The notes below the pieces were generated by a model, which saw only the letters and a program-made list of their open reading frames with translations, ran no database searches and had not been told where the DNA came from. 64,000 bases of DNA from the NCBI GenBank assembly GCA_019912395.1, contig JAIOIH010000062.1, forward strand, positions 1-64,000. The letters are read 5' to 3'. Position 1 is the stretch's first letter, and each line of letters starts with the position of its first letter. Positions 42,882 to 52,386 of this stretch are shown piece after piece. The stretch comes from Flavobacteriales bacterium (GTDB taxonomy: Bacteria; Bacteroidota; Bacteroidia; Flavobacteriales_F; PHOS-HE28). The translations under genes were made by a program, and so were the position numbers.

Positions 42882-43622
42882 TTAACCTCCGGCCCCTGTA
42901 TCCTTAACCTTCCGCATCTTGATGTTCAGCAGTTCCACACCGAAGCTGAAGGCAATGGCCACGTATGCATATTCCTTGGGGATCTCGCTGTGGTGCAGCG
43001 GTTCGAGCCCTTCGAAGAAAAGCATGAAGCCCACCACCATCAGGAAACAGAGCGCCAGGATCATGAACGTGGGGTGCTTCCCAATGAAGGAGCTGATGCC
43101 CTTGGCGAAGTAGAACAACACGATCATGGCGATCACCACGGCGAGTATCATCACCTCCAGGTTTGCGCCGAGCCCGATCGCGGTGAGAACACTGTCGAAG
43201 GACAACACGGCATCCAACAGCACCACTTGGAGCATCAAGGCACCGAACCCTGTGGCCTTCACGCCCGGCGGTGCTTCCCGGCTGCCTCCCTCCATCCGCA
43301 GGTGGATATCCTTCACGGCCTTGTACAGCAGGAAGATCCCGGCCAAAATGAGAATGAGGTGGCTCAACGAAAATATGTGCCCTGAAAATGCGATCAGCGT
43401 GATCTCCCCATTGTTCACCAGGGCGAGGAGACCGATGAGCATACCGCTCCGGACCAGGATACCAAGGACCATCCACAGCCTGCGGCCCCGTGCGCGATAC
43501 TTCTTCGGCATGTGGTTCAGCATGAGGCTGACGAAGACCACATTGTTAATGCCGAGTGCGACCTCCAGCAAGGTCAAAGTGACCAGGCTCATGAGCGCGC
43601 TGAGCGTGAAGAGGTCTTCCAT
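42882..43622 (-). CDS. TerC-family membrane protein
   Basis: A 246-aa integral membrane protein with about seven segments. Family marks are EVALGINNVVF near the start and DAVLSFDSVLTAIGLG in the middle, which hold the conserved acidic residues used for metal binding. TerC relatives export manganese or help load secreted metalloproteins. Tellurite resistance need not follow. The ATG at 43620-43622 is preferred. A GTG at 43631 would add three residues. Confidence 0.88.
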   Translation of the reverse strand: MEDLFTLSALMSLVTLTLLEVALGINNVVFVSLMLNHMPKKYRARGRRLWMVLGILVRSGMLIGLLALVNNGEITLIAFSGHIFSLSHLILILAGIFLLYKAVKDIHLRMEGGSREAPPGVKATGFGALMLQVVLLDAVLSFDSVLTAIGLGANLEVMILAVVIAMIVLFYFAKGISSFIGKHPTFMILALCFLMVVGFMLFFEGLEPLHHSEIPKEYAYVAIAFSFGVELLNIKMRKVKDTGAGG

Positions 43623-43642
43623 GTGGAGCACGAAGATGCAGT

Positions 43643-44281
43643 TCAGCCAGTGAATTCCGCGAGGATCGCATGCGACACTTCCTCCGAAAGGGTGAGCACC
43701 ATGATATGGGGCCCGCCCTTCACGATATGATCTGCCGGAAAATGCAAGGGGATCACCCGGTCCAGATCACCATGGATCCGGGCCACAGGGCCGTTCCAGC
43801 GGGAACCCTTCCAGCGCAGCACCGCTTGGATACCGCGACGGATCTTTGAACCGGTCTGTTTCTTGGCCATGTCCCAAAGCAGGCGATCGGTAGGGCGGTC
43901 CCGTTGACCCAGCATGCGTTTGAACGGCCACGTGGCCCACATCGTAAAGGAGCCGATCATGAACGAAAAGTCCAGGAATTTCACCACATGCACATGCCAT
44001 GGCCACTCCTTCGGGCTCGTCCACGTGGAGATGAGGATCACCTTTTCCGGTTGCGTGAGCACCGCCAATTCCTGCGCCACCATGCCGCCCATGCTCACAC
44101 CTGCAAGCACATGCGGCTTGGTCGCATCGACACCGGGCCGCATGGTCGCGGCCAATTCCTCCAAGGTGCATCCTTTGGGGAAGGGCGGCCATTCCAAGTA
44201 GACCACATCAATACCCGGAAGGTTGAGCCGCTCGAACAGTCGCTTATCGCAACCCACGCCGGGGAGGAGGTAAATGAGCAT
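43643..44281 (-). CDS. alpha/beta hydrolase
   Basis: A 212-aa protein with an alpha/beta-hydrolase core. The nucleophile elbow is GVSMGGM (S in HVLAGVSMGGMVAQELAVL). The acid is probably in RIHGDLDRVIPLHF and the histidine in EEVSHAILAEF. It starts MLIYLLPGVGCDKRLFERLN. The substrate is unknown. It lies 20 bp upstream of the TerC gene on the same strand. Confidence 0.85.
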   Translation of the reverse strand: MLIYLLPGVGCDKRLFERLNLPGIDVVYLEWPPFPKGCTLEELAATMRPGVDATKPHVLAGVSMGGMVAQELAVLTQPEKVILISTWTSPKEWPWHVHVVKFLDFSFMIGSFTMWATWPFKRMLGQRDRPTDRLLWDMAKKQTGSKIRRGIQAVLRWKGSRWNGPVARIHGDLDRVIPLHFPADHIVKGGPHIMVLTLSEEVSHAILAEFTG

Positions 44282-44290
44282 CTTCCGGGA

Positions 44291-44322
44291 TTGTCATTCC
44301 GGGGTCAGGCCCGGAATGACAA
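44291..44322. repeat. REP-like perfect palindrome
   Basis: TTGTCATTCCGGG (44291-44303) and CCCGGAATGACAA (44310-44322), a 13-bp perfect stem with a 6-base loop. It lies between hutH (3' end) and the hydrolase. On the minus strand no strong poly-T follows, so it may act as a barrier or an mRNA stabiliser rather than a terminator. Confidence 0.85.
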
Positions 44323-44332
44323 AATTCAAGGA

Positions 44333-45829
44333 TCAGGCGATCAGGTGATCCGATGATCGCACGAACTCCAATGCCCTCTCCATCAAGTTATGCATGACCA
44401 CATCCTCTTCCACGAAAGGCACCTGCTTGCGGAACTCAGCGTGCAGGCCTTCGATCCTCTTCGAGGACTTGAGCGGTTTCCTGAACTCCAATGCCTGTGC
44501 GGCCGTGATGAGTTCGATGGCAAGGATGCGCTCAACATCTTCCGCCACCTGCCACGTCTTGATCGCGGCGGCAGCGCCCATGCTCACGTGGTCCTCCTGT
44601 CCATTGCTGCTGTCGATGGTATCCACGCTGTTGGGCATGCAGCGTTGCTTGTTGGCGCTGACCAAGGAGGCCGATGCGTACTGCGGGATCATGAAGCCAC
44701 TGTTGAGGCCGGGGTGCGCGACCAGGAACGCTGGCAATCCGCGCTGTCCGCTGAGCAGTTTGTACGTGCGGCGCTCGCTGATGCTGCCGAACTCGGCGAG
44801 TGCAATGGCCAGGAAGTCCAGTGCAAGAGCAAGCGGTTGTCCATGAAAATTACCCGCGCTCACGATCAGGTCCTCATCATCGAAGACCGTGGGATTGTCC
44901 GTCACGGATTCCAACTCGCGTTCCACCACGCGCTCCACGTATGCGATCGCATCGCGGGAGGCTCCATGCACTTGCGGAATACAACGGAAGGAATACGGAT
45001 CCTGCACATGCTTCTTCGCACGCTTGGCGATCGCACTGCCCCTCAGCAGCTCGCGGATGTGTCCCGCCACCACGGCCTGCCCCGGATGTGGACGCACCGC
45101 ATGGACGGAGGCGTGAAAGGGTTCGATGCGGCCATCGAACGCGTCAAGTGAAAGTGCAGCGATGACATCCGCGATGTGTGCGATCCGGTTCGCTTTCAGC
45201 GTGAGCAGGGCCGCGAACGCGCACATGAACTGCGTGCCGTTCAGCAGCGCCAAACCTTCCTTGGGTCCCAGTTCGATGGGATCCCAACCCAACTGCTTCA
45301 GGGCCTTGCGCGTGGGCATCCGCTTACCGGCCAGCACAACTTCACCCAGTCCGATCAGCGGCAGGGCAAGATGAGCCAGCGGTGCCAGATCTCCGGATGC
45401 ACCCAGCGAACCGCGCTCGTAGACCACTGGGAGCATGTCCGCATTGTACATGTCCACATAGCGCTGCACCGTCGCCAACGCCACTGCGCTATGTCCGAAG
45501 GCCATGTTCTGTACCTTCAATACCAGCATCGCCCGCACGATCTCCTCGGAAACGGGTTCACCGGTTCCGCATGCGTGGCTCATCACCAGGTTCTTCTGCA
45601 GTTGCGCGAGCTTGTCCTTCGGAATGCTCGTGTCGGCCAAGGCACCGAAGCCGGTGTTCACACCGTAGATCGGTGCGTCGCTCTTCTTCAGTCTATCCCG
45701 CAGGTAGCTGTGGCTGCGCTTCACGGCAGCGACGGCATCCTTGCTGAGCGCGATAGGGTTGCCGGAGGAGAGAATGTGGTCGAGTTCAGCCAGTTCGAGG
45801 CCGATGGTACCTATTTGGTGGGGCTTCAT
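44333..45829 (-). CDS. hutH: histidine ammonia-lyase
   Basis: A 498-aa enzyme that removes ammonia from L-histidine to give urocanate. The MIO cofactor forms from A144-S145-G146 in GSLGASGDLAPLAHLALP. Also seen: YGVNTGFGALAD, RMPTRKALKQLGWDP, and SSNGQEDHVSMG. Length matches HutH (about 500). No hutU, hutI or hutG is in the window. It lies 42 bp downstream of hisS on the same strand. The last codons overlap a GATCAGGCGATCAGGTGATC run. Confidence 0.95.
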   Translation of the reverse strand: MKPHQIGTIGLELAELDHILSSGNPIALSKDAVAAVKRSHSYLRDRLKKSDAPIYGVNTGFGALADTSIPKDKLAQLQKNLVMSHACGTGEPVSEEIVRAMLVLKVQNMAFGHSAVALATVQRYVDMYNADMLPVVYERGSLGASGDLAPLAHLALPLIGLGEVVLAGKRMPTRKALKQLGWDPIELGPKEGLALLNGTQFMCAFAALLTLKANRIAHIADVIAALSLDAFDGRIEPFHASVHAVRPHPGQAVVAGHIRELLRGSAIAKRAKKHVQDPYSFRCIPQVHGASRDAIAYVERVVERELESVTDNPTVFDDEDLIVSAGNFHGQPLALALDFLAIALAEFGSISERRTYKLLSGQRGLPAFLVAHPGLNSGFMIPQYASASLVSANKQRCMPNSVDTIDSSNGQEDHVSMGAAAAIKTWQVAEDVERILAIELITAAQALEFRKPLKSSKRIEGLHAEFRKQVPFVEEDVVMHNLMERALEFVRSSDHLIA

Positions 45830-45871
45830 TGGGGTGGTATTGTCGATACAATGGATCGACGGTCCAGGTGC

Positions 45872-47251
45872 TTATGAGATTATACTTAGCAAGTCTTCCT
45901 CCTTCACGGCCTTCTGCTCGCCGCTCTTCATCTCCTTCACGGTCACGATGCCTTGCTTCAGCTCGTTCTCACCGATGATGGCCACGAACGGGATGCCCTT
46001 ATCATCGGCATACTTGAATTGCTTGGCCATTTTCACGGCATCGGGATAGAGTTCCGCAGCGATGCCCGCTTCGCGCACGGTGCGTAGGAGCTTCAGTGCG
46101 TACATGGCTTCCTTCTCCCCGAAATTGGCGAAGAGCACGCGCGTGCTTCCACCGAGTTCCGTCGGGAATTTGTTCGTCTCCAGCAGCACATCGTAGATGC
46201 GGTCCGCGCCGAAGCTGATGCCCACGCCGCTCATGTCCTTGAGGCCGAAGATGCCGGTGAGGTCGTCGTAGCGGCCGCCGCCACAGATGCTTCCGGGCAT
46301 GTTACCTTCCTGTGACTTCACCTCGAAGATCGCGCCGGTGTAGTAGTCGAGGCCGCGAGCAAGCGTAGGGTCAAATTCCAGCGTGGCGTTCTTCAGCGGC
46401 CCCACCGCACCAAAGACAGTGGACAAGTTTTTCAGGCCTTCCTGGGCCAAGGGCACGCCGCCCAGCCATTTATCCAGCTTTTTCCGTTGTTCCGGCCACG
46501 TACCGCTGAGCCGAAATAGTGGCGCAATGGTAGCGATCGCCGGTTCGCTGATGCCTTTGGCGCGCATCTCCTCCTCCACTTTCTCCTGCCCGATCTTGTC
46601 CAGCTTATCGATCGCCGTTACCATGTCCACCACCTTTTCCGGTTGCCCGCTGATCTCAGCGATGGCACTGAGCACCTTGCGGTCGTTCACTTTGATGACC
46701 ACCTGCAGATCGAGCGCGGCGAACACATCTCCGATCAATTCCACCAACTCCACTTCGTTCAACAAGCTCTTGCTTCCGATCACATCCGCGTCGCACTGGT
46801 AGAACTCGCGGTAGCGGCCCTTCTGCGGCCGATCGGCGCGCCACACGGGCTGGATCTGGTAACGCTTGAAGGGGAAGGTGATCTCGTTGCGGTGCTGCAC
46901 CACATAGCGCGCGAAAGGCACCGTGAGGTCGTAGCGCAGGGCTTTTCCGGACAGTTCTGCGCCGAGCCTGCCGGGGTGTACCTCCTCTCCTTTCACCAAC
47001 TTCGCCTTCACCTCCGGGTCCATCGTACCCCATACGTCCCCGTTGTTGAGGACCTTGAAGATCAGCCGATCACCTTCCTCACCGTACTTGCCCGTAAGCG
47101 TTTCGAGCTTTTCCATCGCCGGGGTTTCCAGCGGAAGGAAGCCGTACTTCTGAAAGACCCTTTCGATGGTGTTGAAAATGTACTTGCGGCGCAGCATCTC
47201 CGCTGGGGAGAAATCGCGCGTGCCCTTGGGAATGGAAGGCATGTTGGCCAT
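45872..47251 (-). CDS. hisS: histidyl-tRNA synthetase
   Basis: A 459-aa class II synthetase. It starts MANMPSIPKGTRDFSPAEML and shows the family marks KYGFLPLETPAMEKLE (motif 1), FRYQIQPVWRADRPQKGRYR-type motif 2 (KRYQIQPVWRADRPQKGRYR), the histidine A site LARGLDYYTGAIFEV, and motif 3 GVGISFGADRIYDVL. A C-terminal anticodon-binding domain follows. TACCTTCG six bases before the start is a near -7 box. Confidence 0.96.
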   Translation of the reverse strand: MANMPSIPKGTRDFSPAEMLRRKYIFNTIERVFQKYGFLPLETPAMEKLETLTGKYGEEGDRLIFKVLNNGDVWGTMDPEVKAKLVKGEEVHPGRLGAELSGKALRYDLTVPFARYVVQHRNEITFPFKRYQIQPVWRADRPQKGRYREFYQCDADVIGSKSLLNEVELVELIGDVFAALDLQVVIKVNDRKVLSAIAEISGQPEKVVDMVTAIDKLDKIGQEKVEEEMRAKGISEPAIATIAPLFRLSGTWPEQRKKLDKWLGGVPLAQEGLKNLSTVFGAVGPLKNATLEFDPTLARGLDYYTGAIFEVKSQEGNMPGSICGGGRYDDLTGIFGLKDMSGVGISFGADRIYDVLLETNKFPTELGGSTRVLFANFGEKEAMYALKLLRTVREAGIAAELYPDAVKMAKQFKYADDKGIPFVAIIGENELKQGIVTVKEMKSGEQKAVKEEDLLSIIS

Positions 47252-47256
47252 GGCCG

Positions 47257-47264
47257 CGAAGGTA
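47257..47264 (-). promoter_or_regulatory. candidate -7 box of hisS
   Basis: TACCTTCG (one mismatch to TAnnTTTG) ends 5 bases before the ATG at 47249-47251. Confidence 0.4.
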
Positions 47265-47286
47265 AGCGGGGCGGGAAGAGGTTTTT

Positions 47287-47320
47287 CACCGCCAAGACGC
47301 TAAGAACGCAAGGTAAACGC
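47287..47320. repeat. CACCGCCAAGACGC-type microrepeat
   Basis: The run CACCGCCAAGACGCTAAGAA followed by CGCAAGG is a word-type repeat I recall as dispersed in many genomes. A related fragment, GACGCAACGCGCGCAATGC, lies at 47366-47384. Confidence 0.5.
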
Positions 47321-47395
47321 AACGAAATGCGATATAACTGCCAAGCATGCTTGCGACAGCCAGGGACGCAACGCGCGCAATGCAAATGAGCGAAC

Positions 47396-47475
47396 CTACT
47401 TCTTCGCCCTTCCCACAGCGTAGCTCAGCGCGATCTCCGTGGCGCTGTTGGCGGGGTTCGGGGCACCAGTCGGAA
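47396..47475 (-). other. possible C-terminal fragment of a T9SS-tailed protein
   Basis: On the minus strand the reading RIPTGAPNPANSATEIALSY, then AVGRAKK, ends at a stop at 47396-47398. APNP followed by alternating hydrophobic residues recalls the start of a T9SS sorting domain, but only about 26 codons remain. The fragment follows directly after the acyltransferase stop and has no start. It may be chance. Confidence 0.25.
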
Positions 47476-47477
47476 TC

Positions 47478-48575
47478 CTACAGCCACATCCGCTTCTCCC
47501 GCAAGCGCAGCACCGGCAGTTCAAAATAACGGTACAGGAAGGACGAAACCCCAACGACGACCGCCCAGAACAGCACGTACTTGATCATCGCATCGGTGGC
47601 TGAAACCGGCGGGAATTGATCCCTGATCACGCAGGCCACCAGCCCGAGATTGATGAGGTACATCGAGTAGGAGATCTTGCTGGTGTGGGTGATCGTTGCG
47701 CCCAACGGACCCGAGCTTCTTCGCCAGCTGTTGGCCGCGGGCAGGAGCAGCATGGCCGCAACCGGAACGATGGACCAGTAGAGGACTTGGCGAGCCACCA
47801 GTCCGGTGAAAGGGCCATGGACCAACAGGAAGACGACCAGCAGCGCACCGCCGGCCAATGCCGGGATCCGGACCCGGTCCCAGAGCGGTCGATAGTGGAA
47901 ACAGGTCCATGCCGCGAGCAGCCCGTAAGCGATGCTGTCCAGCCGCGTCACCACCACCTTGCCAATGGTGATGCCGCTCCAGAATTCATCCAGTGCGGGA
48001 TCCATGCGCTGGTAACGGAACACCATCGGGACCGCGAGCATCAACACCGTCACGGCAAGGAAGGACCACTTGGGGCGCAGGGCGCCCAAGAGCATCAGGA
48101 TCGCCAATGGCGTGATGAGGTAGAACCATTCCTCCACGGAAAGGCTCCACGATTCCCAGAAGAATCCGGTGAACGGCGAGTTCCAGTTCTGCATGAAGAC
48201 CAGGAAGCGGGCACTGATCGCATGGATGTCCTGATGCACGATCCCGAGCTTCACCACCACGACGTTCGCCGCAAGAATGAGGTAGTAGTTGGGCAGCGTG
48301 CGCAACCAGCGGCGCTTCCAGAAACGGGCCAAGCGGGGCCATGTGAGGCCCTCCCCGCGATGCAGTTCCTTCAGCAGGATGGTGCCGATGAGGAAGCCGC
48401 TCAGGACGAAGAAGAGATCCACGCCATCGATCACCTCCAGCCAGCGCGGGTTCTCGATGCCGCCCAAGCCGAGAATGATGCCGCCGTGCCGCAGCACCAC
48501 CAGCAGGATCGCCACGGCCCGGAAGAGGTCCAAGCCGAAGATGCGCCCGGAGGGCGAGACATCGGTGGGTGTCAT
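47478..48575 (-). CDS. acyltransferase family protein (OafA/YrhL type)
   Basis: A 365-aa membrane acyltransferase with about ten segments. It starts MTPTDVSPSGRIFGLDLFRA (ATG 48573-48575). The key residues are in the first helix pair: FRAVAILLVVLRHGG with the catalytic-type H, and VDLFFVLSGFLIGTIL. The family adds acetyl or other acyl groups to polysaccharides or lipids from the cytoplasm outward. The substrate is unknown. The frame extends to 48671, but that part has no support. Confidence 0.9.
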   Translation of the reverse strand: MTPTDVSPSGRIFGLDLFRAVAILLVVLRHGGIILGLGGIENPRWLEVIDGVDLFFVLSGFLIGTILLKELHRGEGLTWPRLARFWKRRWLRTLPNYYLILAANVVVVKLGIVHQDIHAISARFLVFMQNWNSPFTGFFWESWSLSVEEWFYLITPLAILMLLGALRPKWSFLAVTVLMLAVPMVFRYQRMDPALDEFWSGITIGKVVVTRLDSIAYGLLAAWTCFHYRPLWDRVRIPALAGGALLVVFLLVHGPFTGLVARQVLYWSIVPVAAMLLLPAANSWRRSSGPLGATITHTSKISYSMYLINLGLVACVIRDQFPPVSATDAMIKYVLFWAVVVGVSSFLYRYFELPVLRLREKRMWL

Positions 48576-48795
48576 GGAACCGGGATCATGGAAGCAAAGG
48601 AAGGTGAAAGGACTTGGCAAAACCGAGCGCCCGGGACGGGGAAAGAGCCGAGCACCAGCATCCTGAACCATCAGCGCAGATCCGCTCGACCCGTGTCATC
48701 CGTGTTCCATCCACCAAGAAAGCCACATCCCGTATTGCACAACTCTTTCCGGAGGATCCATCCAGCACGCTCACTGCTCCTTTCATTTGCCCACC

Positions 48796-50253
48796 ATGAG
48801 CCCGTACCTCCTGCTCGCCGTTGTTTTCGGCTACTTCCTGGTGCTGCTGGGCATCGCTTGGTACACCTCGCGCGGCGCGGGGGAGCACAGCTTCTACAGC
48901 GGCGACCGCAAGAGCCTGTGGTACGTGGTGGCCTTCGGCATGATCGGCACCTCGCTCAGCGGCGTCACCTTCATCAGCGTGCCGGGCTATGTGGATGCCA
49001 AGGCCTGGACCTACTTCCAACTGGTGTTCGGCTTCGCGATCGGCTATTGGGTGGTTGCGGGCGTGCTCCTGCCGCTGTACTACCGCTTGCACCTCACCAG
49101 CATCTACGGGTATTTGCGCGAGCGCTTCGGCCTGAGGAGCTACCGCACCGGTGCGTCCTTCTTCATCCTGAGCCGCTTGGCCGGGGCCACCATCCGGATC
49201 TTCGTGGTGCTGAACGTGATCCAGCTCTTTGTGCTCGATGCGATGGGCGTGCCCTTCGAGGTGACGGCCTTCATCGTGATGGTGATGATCGTGCTGTACA
49301 CGCTGAAGGGCGGCGTGAAGACGATCGTGTGGACGGACACGTTGCAGACCATGTTCATGCTGGGCGCGTTGATCGGCACCATCATCTACATCGTCCAAAG
49401 TCCCGGCATGGGCGATTGGCTCCCCGCGTTGAAGGCGAACGGGAGCATGCGCATCCTGGACCTCGACTGGCGCAGCGACAGCTTCCTCCTGAAGCAGGTG
49501 CTGGCGGGCATCTTCATCACCATCGCCATGACCGGCCTGGATCAGGAGATGATGCAGAAGAACCTGAGCGTTTCCACGGTGGAGGGGTCGAAGAAGAACA
49601 TGCGCGTGTTCAGCGTGATCCTGCTGGGCGCCAACCTGCTTTTCCTGCTGCTCGGCTCGCTCCTCTATCTGTACGTGCAACGCAATGGCCTCCCGCTTCC
49701 GGCGCACTCGGACGATGTGTTCCCCACGTTGGCACTACAGCAATTCCCGGTATGGCTGGGCCTAATGTTCATCATAGGCCTCATCAGCGCGCTTTTTCCC
49801 AGTGCCGATGGGGCGCTCACGGCACTTACCGCAAGTACCTGCCTGGACCTCATCGGCATCCGCGACCGTGGCTGGGACGAGGCCAAGCAGAAGCGCGTGC
49901 GGCAGCGCGTACACCTCGGCATGGCCGGGCTTTTCCTGCTGTTCATCCTTTATTTCCATTGGTTGGCCACGCCCACGGTGATCAAAACGCTCTTCGACAT
50001 CGCGGGCTTTACTTACGGCCCGTTGCTTGGCCTTTTCGCGTTCGGGATCTTGTTCAAGGCCGTGCCGCAGGAACGTTGGGTCCCGCTGGTGTGCATCGCA
50101 GCGCCGATCGTTACCTACTTCATCCGGATGTATTCACAGCAGCTCTTCTTCGGCTACAAAATGGGCTTCGAGGTGCTACTCGTGGTGGCCGGGTTAACGA
50201 TGCTGGGATTGTGGGCCGTGAGTTCGCGGAGGGTGACAGAGCCGGTTCGGTGA
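48796..50253 (+). CDS. sodium:solute symporter
   Basis: A 485-aa transporter of the SSS family with about 13 membrane segments. Start MSPYLLLAVVFGYFLVLLGI (ATG 48796; an ATG-like start nine bases earlier is also possible). Family marks: GTSLSGVTFISVPGYV in segment 2-3, YLRERFGLRSYR, ITIAMTGLDQEMMQKNLS, and LFPSADGALTALTASTCLDL. The solute cannot be told from sequence alone. Members carry sugars, amino acids, sialic acid or small acids. Confidence 0.9.
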   Translation: MSPYLLLAVVFGYFLVLLGIAWYTSRGAGEHSFYSGDRKSLWYVVAFGMIGTSLSGVTFISVPGYVDAKAWTYFQLVFGFAIGYWVVAGVLLPLYYRLHLTSIYGYLRERFGLRSYRTGASFFILSRLAGATIRIFVVLNVIQLFVLDAMGVPFEVTAFIVMVMIVLYTLKGGVKTIVWTDTLQTMFMLGALIGTIIYIVQSPGMGDWLPALKANGSMRILDLDWRSDSFLLKQVLAGIFITIAMTGLDQEMMQKNLSVSTVEGSKKNMRVFSVILLGANLLFLLLGSLLYLYVQRNGLPLPAHSDDVFPTLALQQFPVWLGLMFIIGLISALFPSADGALTALTASTCLDLIGIRDRGWDEAKQKRVRQRVHLGMAGLFLLFILYFHWLATPTVIKTLFDIAGFTYGPLLGLFAFGILFKAVPQERWVPLVCIAAPIVTYFIRMYSQQLFFGYKMGFEVLLVVAGLTMLGLWAVSSRRVTEPVR

Positions 50254-50379
50254 CCGCACGATGGGGATTGCCCATTGGAACGCGGATGCCGCTGATCAAG
50301 CCGATTTTCGCGGATCTGAAAAAGAGGGAAATTGCGGATCGGTTACTGACTGATACCGATTGTTGCCTCAGCACGGTTC

Positions 50380-50437
50380 GCCATTCTACTCTCTACATTC
50401 TACTTTCTACATTCGCCATTCTACATTTTACATTCCC
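50380..50437. repeat. CATTCTACTTTCTAC-type microrepeat
   Basis: Tandem variants of CCATTCTACTCTCTACATTC, then TACTTTCTACATTCGCC, then ATTCTACATTTTACATTCC. A second repeat-like stretch (50278-50330, AACGCGGATGCCGCTGATCA) precedes it. Together they fill the gap between the symporter and the cytochrome-like gene. Confidence 0.75.
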
Positions 50438-50544
50438 CTCGCCAGGCGCTCTCCAATTCCGCCGTACAACGGGTAAGACCGCTCCTCCGTCATTCGATGC
50501 ACATCGGATCTCCCGGTCTCCGCGCCGCTTCCTTGTTTTCGCTC

Positions 50545-51645
50545 ATGATCGGAAAAAAGTCCGTCCTCGTCTTCCTTGCAGCTCTTGTCGTGGCGTTCAT
50601 CTCCTGCCGGAAGGACGAACCGGACGATCCCGTGCAAACGCCTGCCCCCGAGTCTCCCGTGGTGTTCGATCTGGATTCCGTGCCCTATTCCACCCTGTCC
50701 CACTACAACTTCTTCTCGGGGAACATGGCCAACATGCAGCCGGTGCAAGGGGTGCTGCCCTACGAACTGACCACGTCGCTCTTCACCGATTACGTCCACA
50801 AGGGCCGCTTCGCGTGGATGCCCGCAGGCAGCAAGGCCAGCTATGTTTCGGACGGAGATGTGCTGGACTTTCCGGAAGGCGCCGTGCTGATCAAGAACTT
50901 CTATTATAACAATGTGCAGCCCACCAACAGCCGCCGTTTGTTGGAGACCCGCCTGATGATCAAAAAGAACGGGGAATGGATCTTCGCCGATTATGTGTGG
51001 AACGATGCGCAGACGGAAGCAACATTCGACCTGTCCGGATCCCATGCCCAATTGACCTGGATGGACGACAACGGCCAGCTGCACGACGAGAATTACCGGA
51101 TCCCCTCGGAAGTGGAATGCGTTACCTGCCATAAGTACAACGGCCAATCCATTCCGATCGGGCCGAAACCGGAGAGCCTCAATTTCATATTGAACTACAC
51201 GGACGGTCCCATGAACCAGTTGGGGAAGTGGGAAGCGGAAGGCTACTTGCAAAGCGGCTATCCCGCGAACATCGAGACCGTGGCGAAGTGGGATGACCCC
51301 GACGAGACCATGGACCGCCGAGTGCGCGCCTACTTGGACATGAACTGTGCGCATTGCCATTCCGAGGGCCGGCATTGCGACTACCGCCCGATGCGGTTCG
51401 CATGGAACGAGACGACGGATCCGGTGAACATCGGGGTGTGCGTACCACCGGACGACCCCACGGTGGAACCCTCCCAGCAATTCATCGTGTACGCGGGCAA
51501 CACGGCGCGGTCCATGCTCCACTACCGGATCAGTTCCACCGACGAGGCTGTTCGGATGCCGCTCATGGGCCGGACGGTGCGGCACGAAGAGGCCATTCAA
51601 CTGATCGGTGACTGGATCAACGCCATGCCCGACACGTGCCAGTAG
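50545..51645 (+). CDS. cytochrome c-like lipoprotein (SO2930-type, two CxxCH motifs)
   Basis: A 366-aa lipoprotein. ATG 50545 gives MIGKKSVLVFLAALVVAFIS with the lipid on C21. Two heme-binding motifs are seen: C192-V-T-C-H (VECVTCHKYNG) and C268-A-H-C-H (MNCAHCHSEG). The pattern and N-terminal domain resemble SO2930-family diheme proteins. The end MPLMGRTVRHEEAIQLIGDW is typical of this family. It should lie in the periplasm or on the outer membrane and pass electrons. No partner enzyme is next to it. Confidence 0.8.
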   Translation: MIGKKSVLVFLAALVVAFISCRKDEPDDPVQTPAPESPVVFDLDSVPYSTLSHYNFFSGNMANMQPVQGVLPYELTTSLFTDYVHKGRFAWMPAGSKASYVSDGDVLDFPEGAVLIKNFYYNNVQPTNSRRLLETRLMIKKNGEWIFADYVWNDAQTEATFDLSGSHAQLTWMDDNGQLHDENYRIPSEVECVTCHKYNGQSIPIGPKPESLNFILNYTDGPMNQLGKWEAEGYLQSGYPANIETVAKWDDPDETMDRRVRAYLDMNCAHCHSEGRHCDYRPMRFAWNETTDPVNIGVCVPPDDPTVEPSQQFIVYAGNTARSMLHYRISSTDEAVRMPLMGRTVRHEEAIQLIGDWINAMPDTCQ

Positions 51646-51792
51646 AACCACCTTCTTTGTTCAAGCCCGGCCTGAGGTAAAGAACGCGGCTCCATCTCCG
51701 GAGGGGACCTTGCCAGTACCCTTCATGTGGACCGGGCCGAGGTGAACAACCGCTCCCGGGCCGTGGCCCGGTCTTCACGGCTAACTTGCGGC

Positions 51793-52299
51793 ATGAGCCG
51801 CGGATTCGTACGGGAAGATGACCAGGAGGAACCGGTGTTCATTCCACAGCGGGCCCCGCTTCCGCCAGGTACCGATAATCTGGTGACACCGCGCGGCCTG
51901 AAGCTCTTGAAGGAGGAGCGCACGGAACTGGAGAATGCCCGCACGGCCTTGCAAACGCCCGAAGGCCCGGCACGTCGGCGCGAACTGGCGGAGATCAATG
52001 GAAGGCTGGCCCTGGTGGAGGAACGGATAGCGAGCGCCCGCCCGGTGGAACCGGGGAACAGGCCCAGCGATGAGGTCCGCTTCGGCGCTACCGTGACCTT
52101 CCGCATCATCGCCGGACCGCAGCAAGGCGTGGAACGGACCTTTACGTTGGTGGGCGTGGACGAGGCGCGCATTGCCGAAGGGCGGATCGCCTTCACCGCC
52201 CCGATCGCCCAGGCCCTGTTGGGGCAGGTCCCGGGAGGAACCGTGCAGTTCCGGCTCGGGGACCAAGTGCAATCGATCGTCGTTATCGCGATCCGGTAG
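51793..52299 (+). CDS. GreA/GreB-family elongation factor
   Basis: A 168-aa protein. The N-terminal coiled coil (about 28-85: LVTPRGLKLLKEERTELENA, RRRELAEINGRLALVEERIA) leads to the C-terminal Gre domain (DEVRFGATVTFRIIAGPQQG, FTLVGVDEARIAEGRIAFTA, PIAQALLGQVPGGTVQFRLG). The acidic tip residues of true Gre factors are not clear (tip reads TALQTPEGPARRRE). It may instead be a GreB-like factor that binds RNA polymerase without strong cleavage activity. TAACTTGC ends 3 bases before the ATG. Confidence 0.88.
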   Translation: MSRGFVREDDQEEPVFIPQRAPLPPGTDNLVTPRGLKLLKEERTELENARTALQTPEGPARRRELAEINGRLALVEERIASARPVEPGNRPSDEVRFGATVTFRIIAGPQQGVERTFTLVGVDEARIAEGRIAFTAPIAQALLGQVPGGTVQFRLGDQVQSIVVIAIR

Positions 52300-52386
52300 A
52301 CTGTTCCAAGGCATTCGTCGAACAGCTGTATACCATTGGGTATTGGTTGTATACATTGAAACACTTTACCCTATCCCACCCCCACC

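Noticed and set aside
47616-50909. Plus-strand frame of about 1097 codons
   Set aside because: It crosses the acyltransferase (antisense), the symporter (out of frame) and an intergenic repeat. The translation is Arg/His/Pro-rich.
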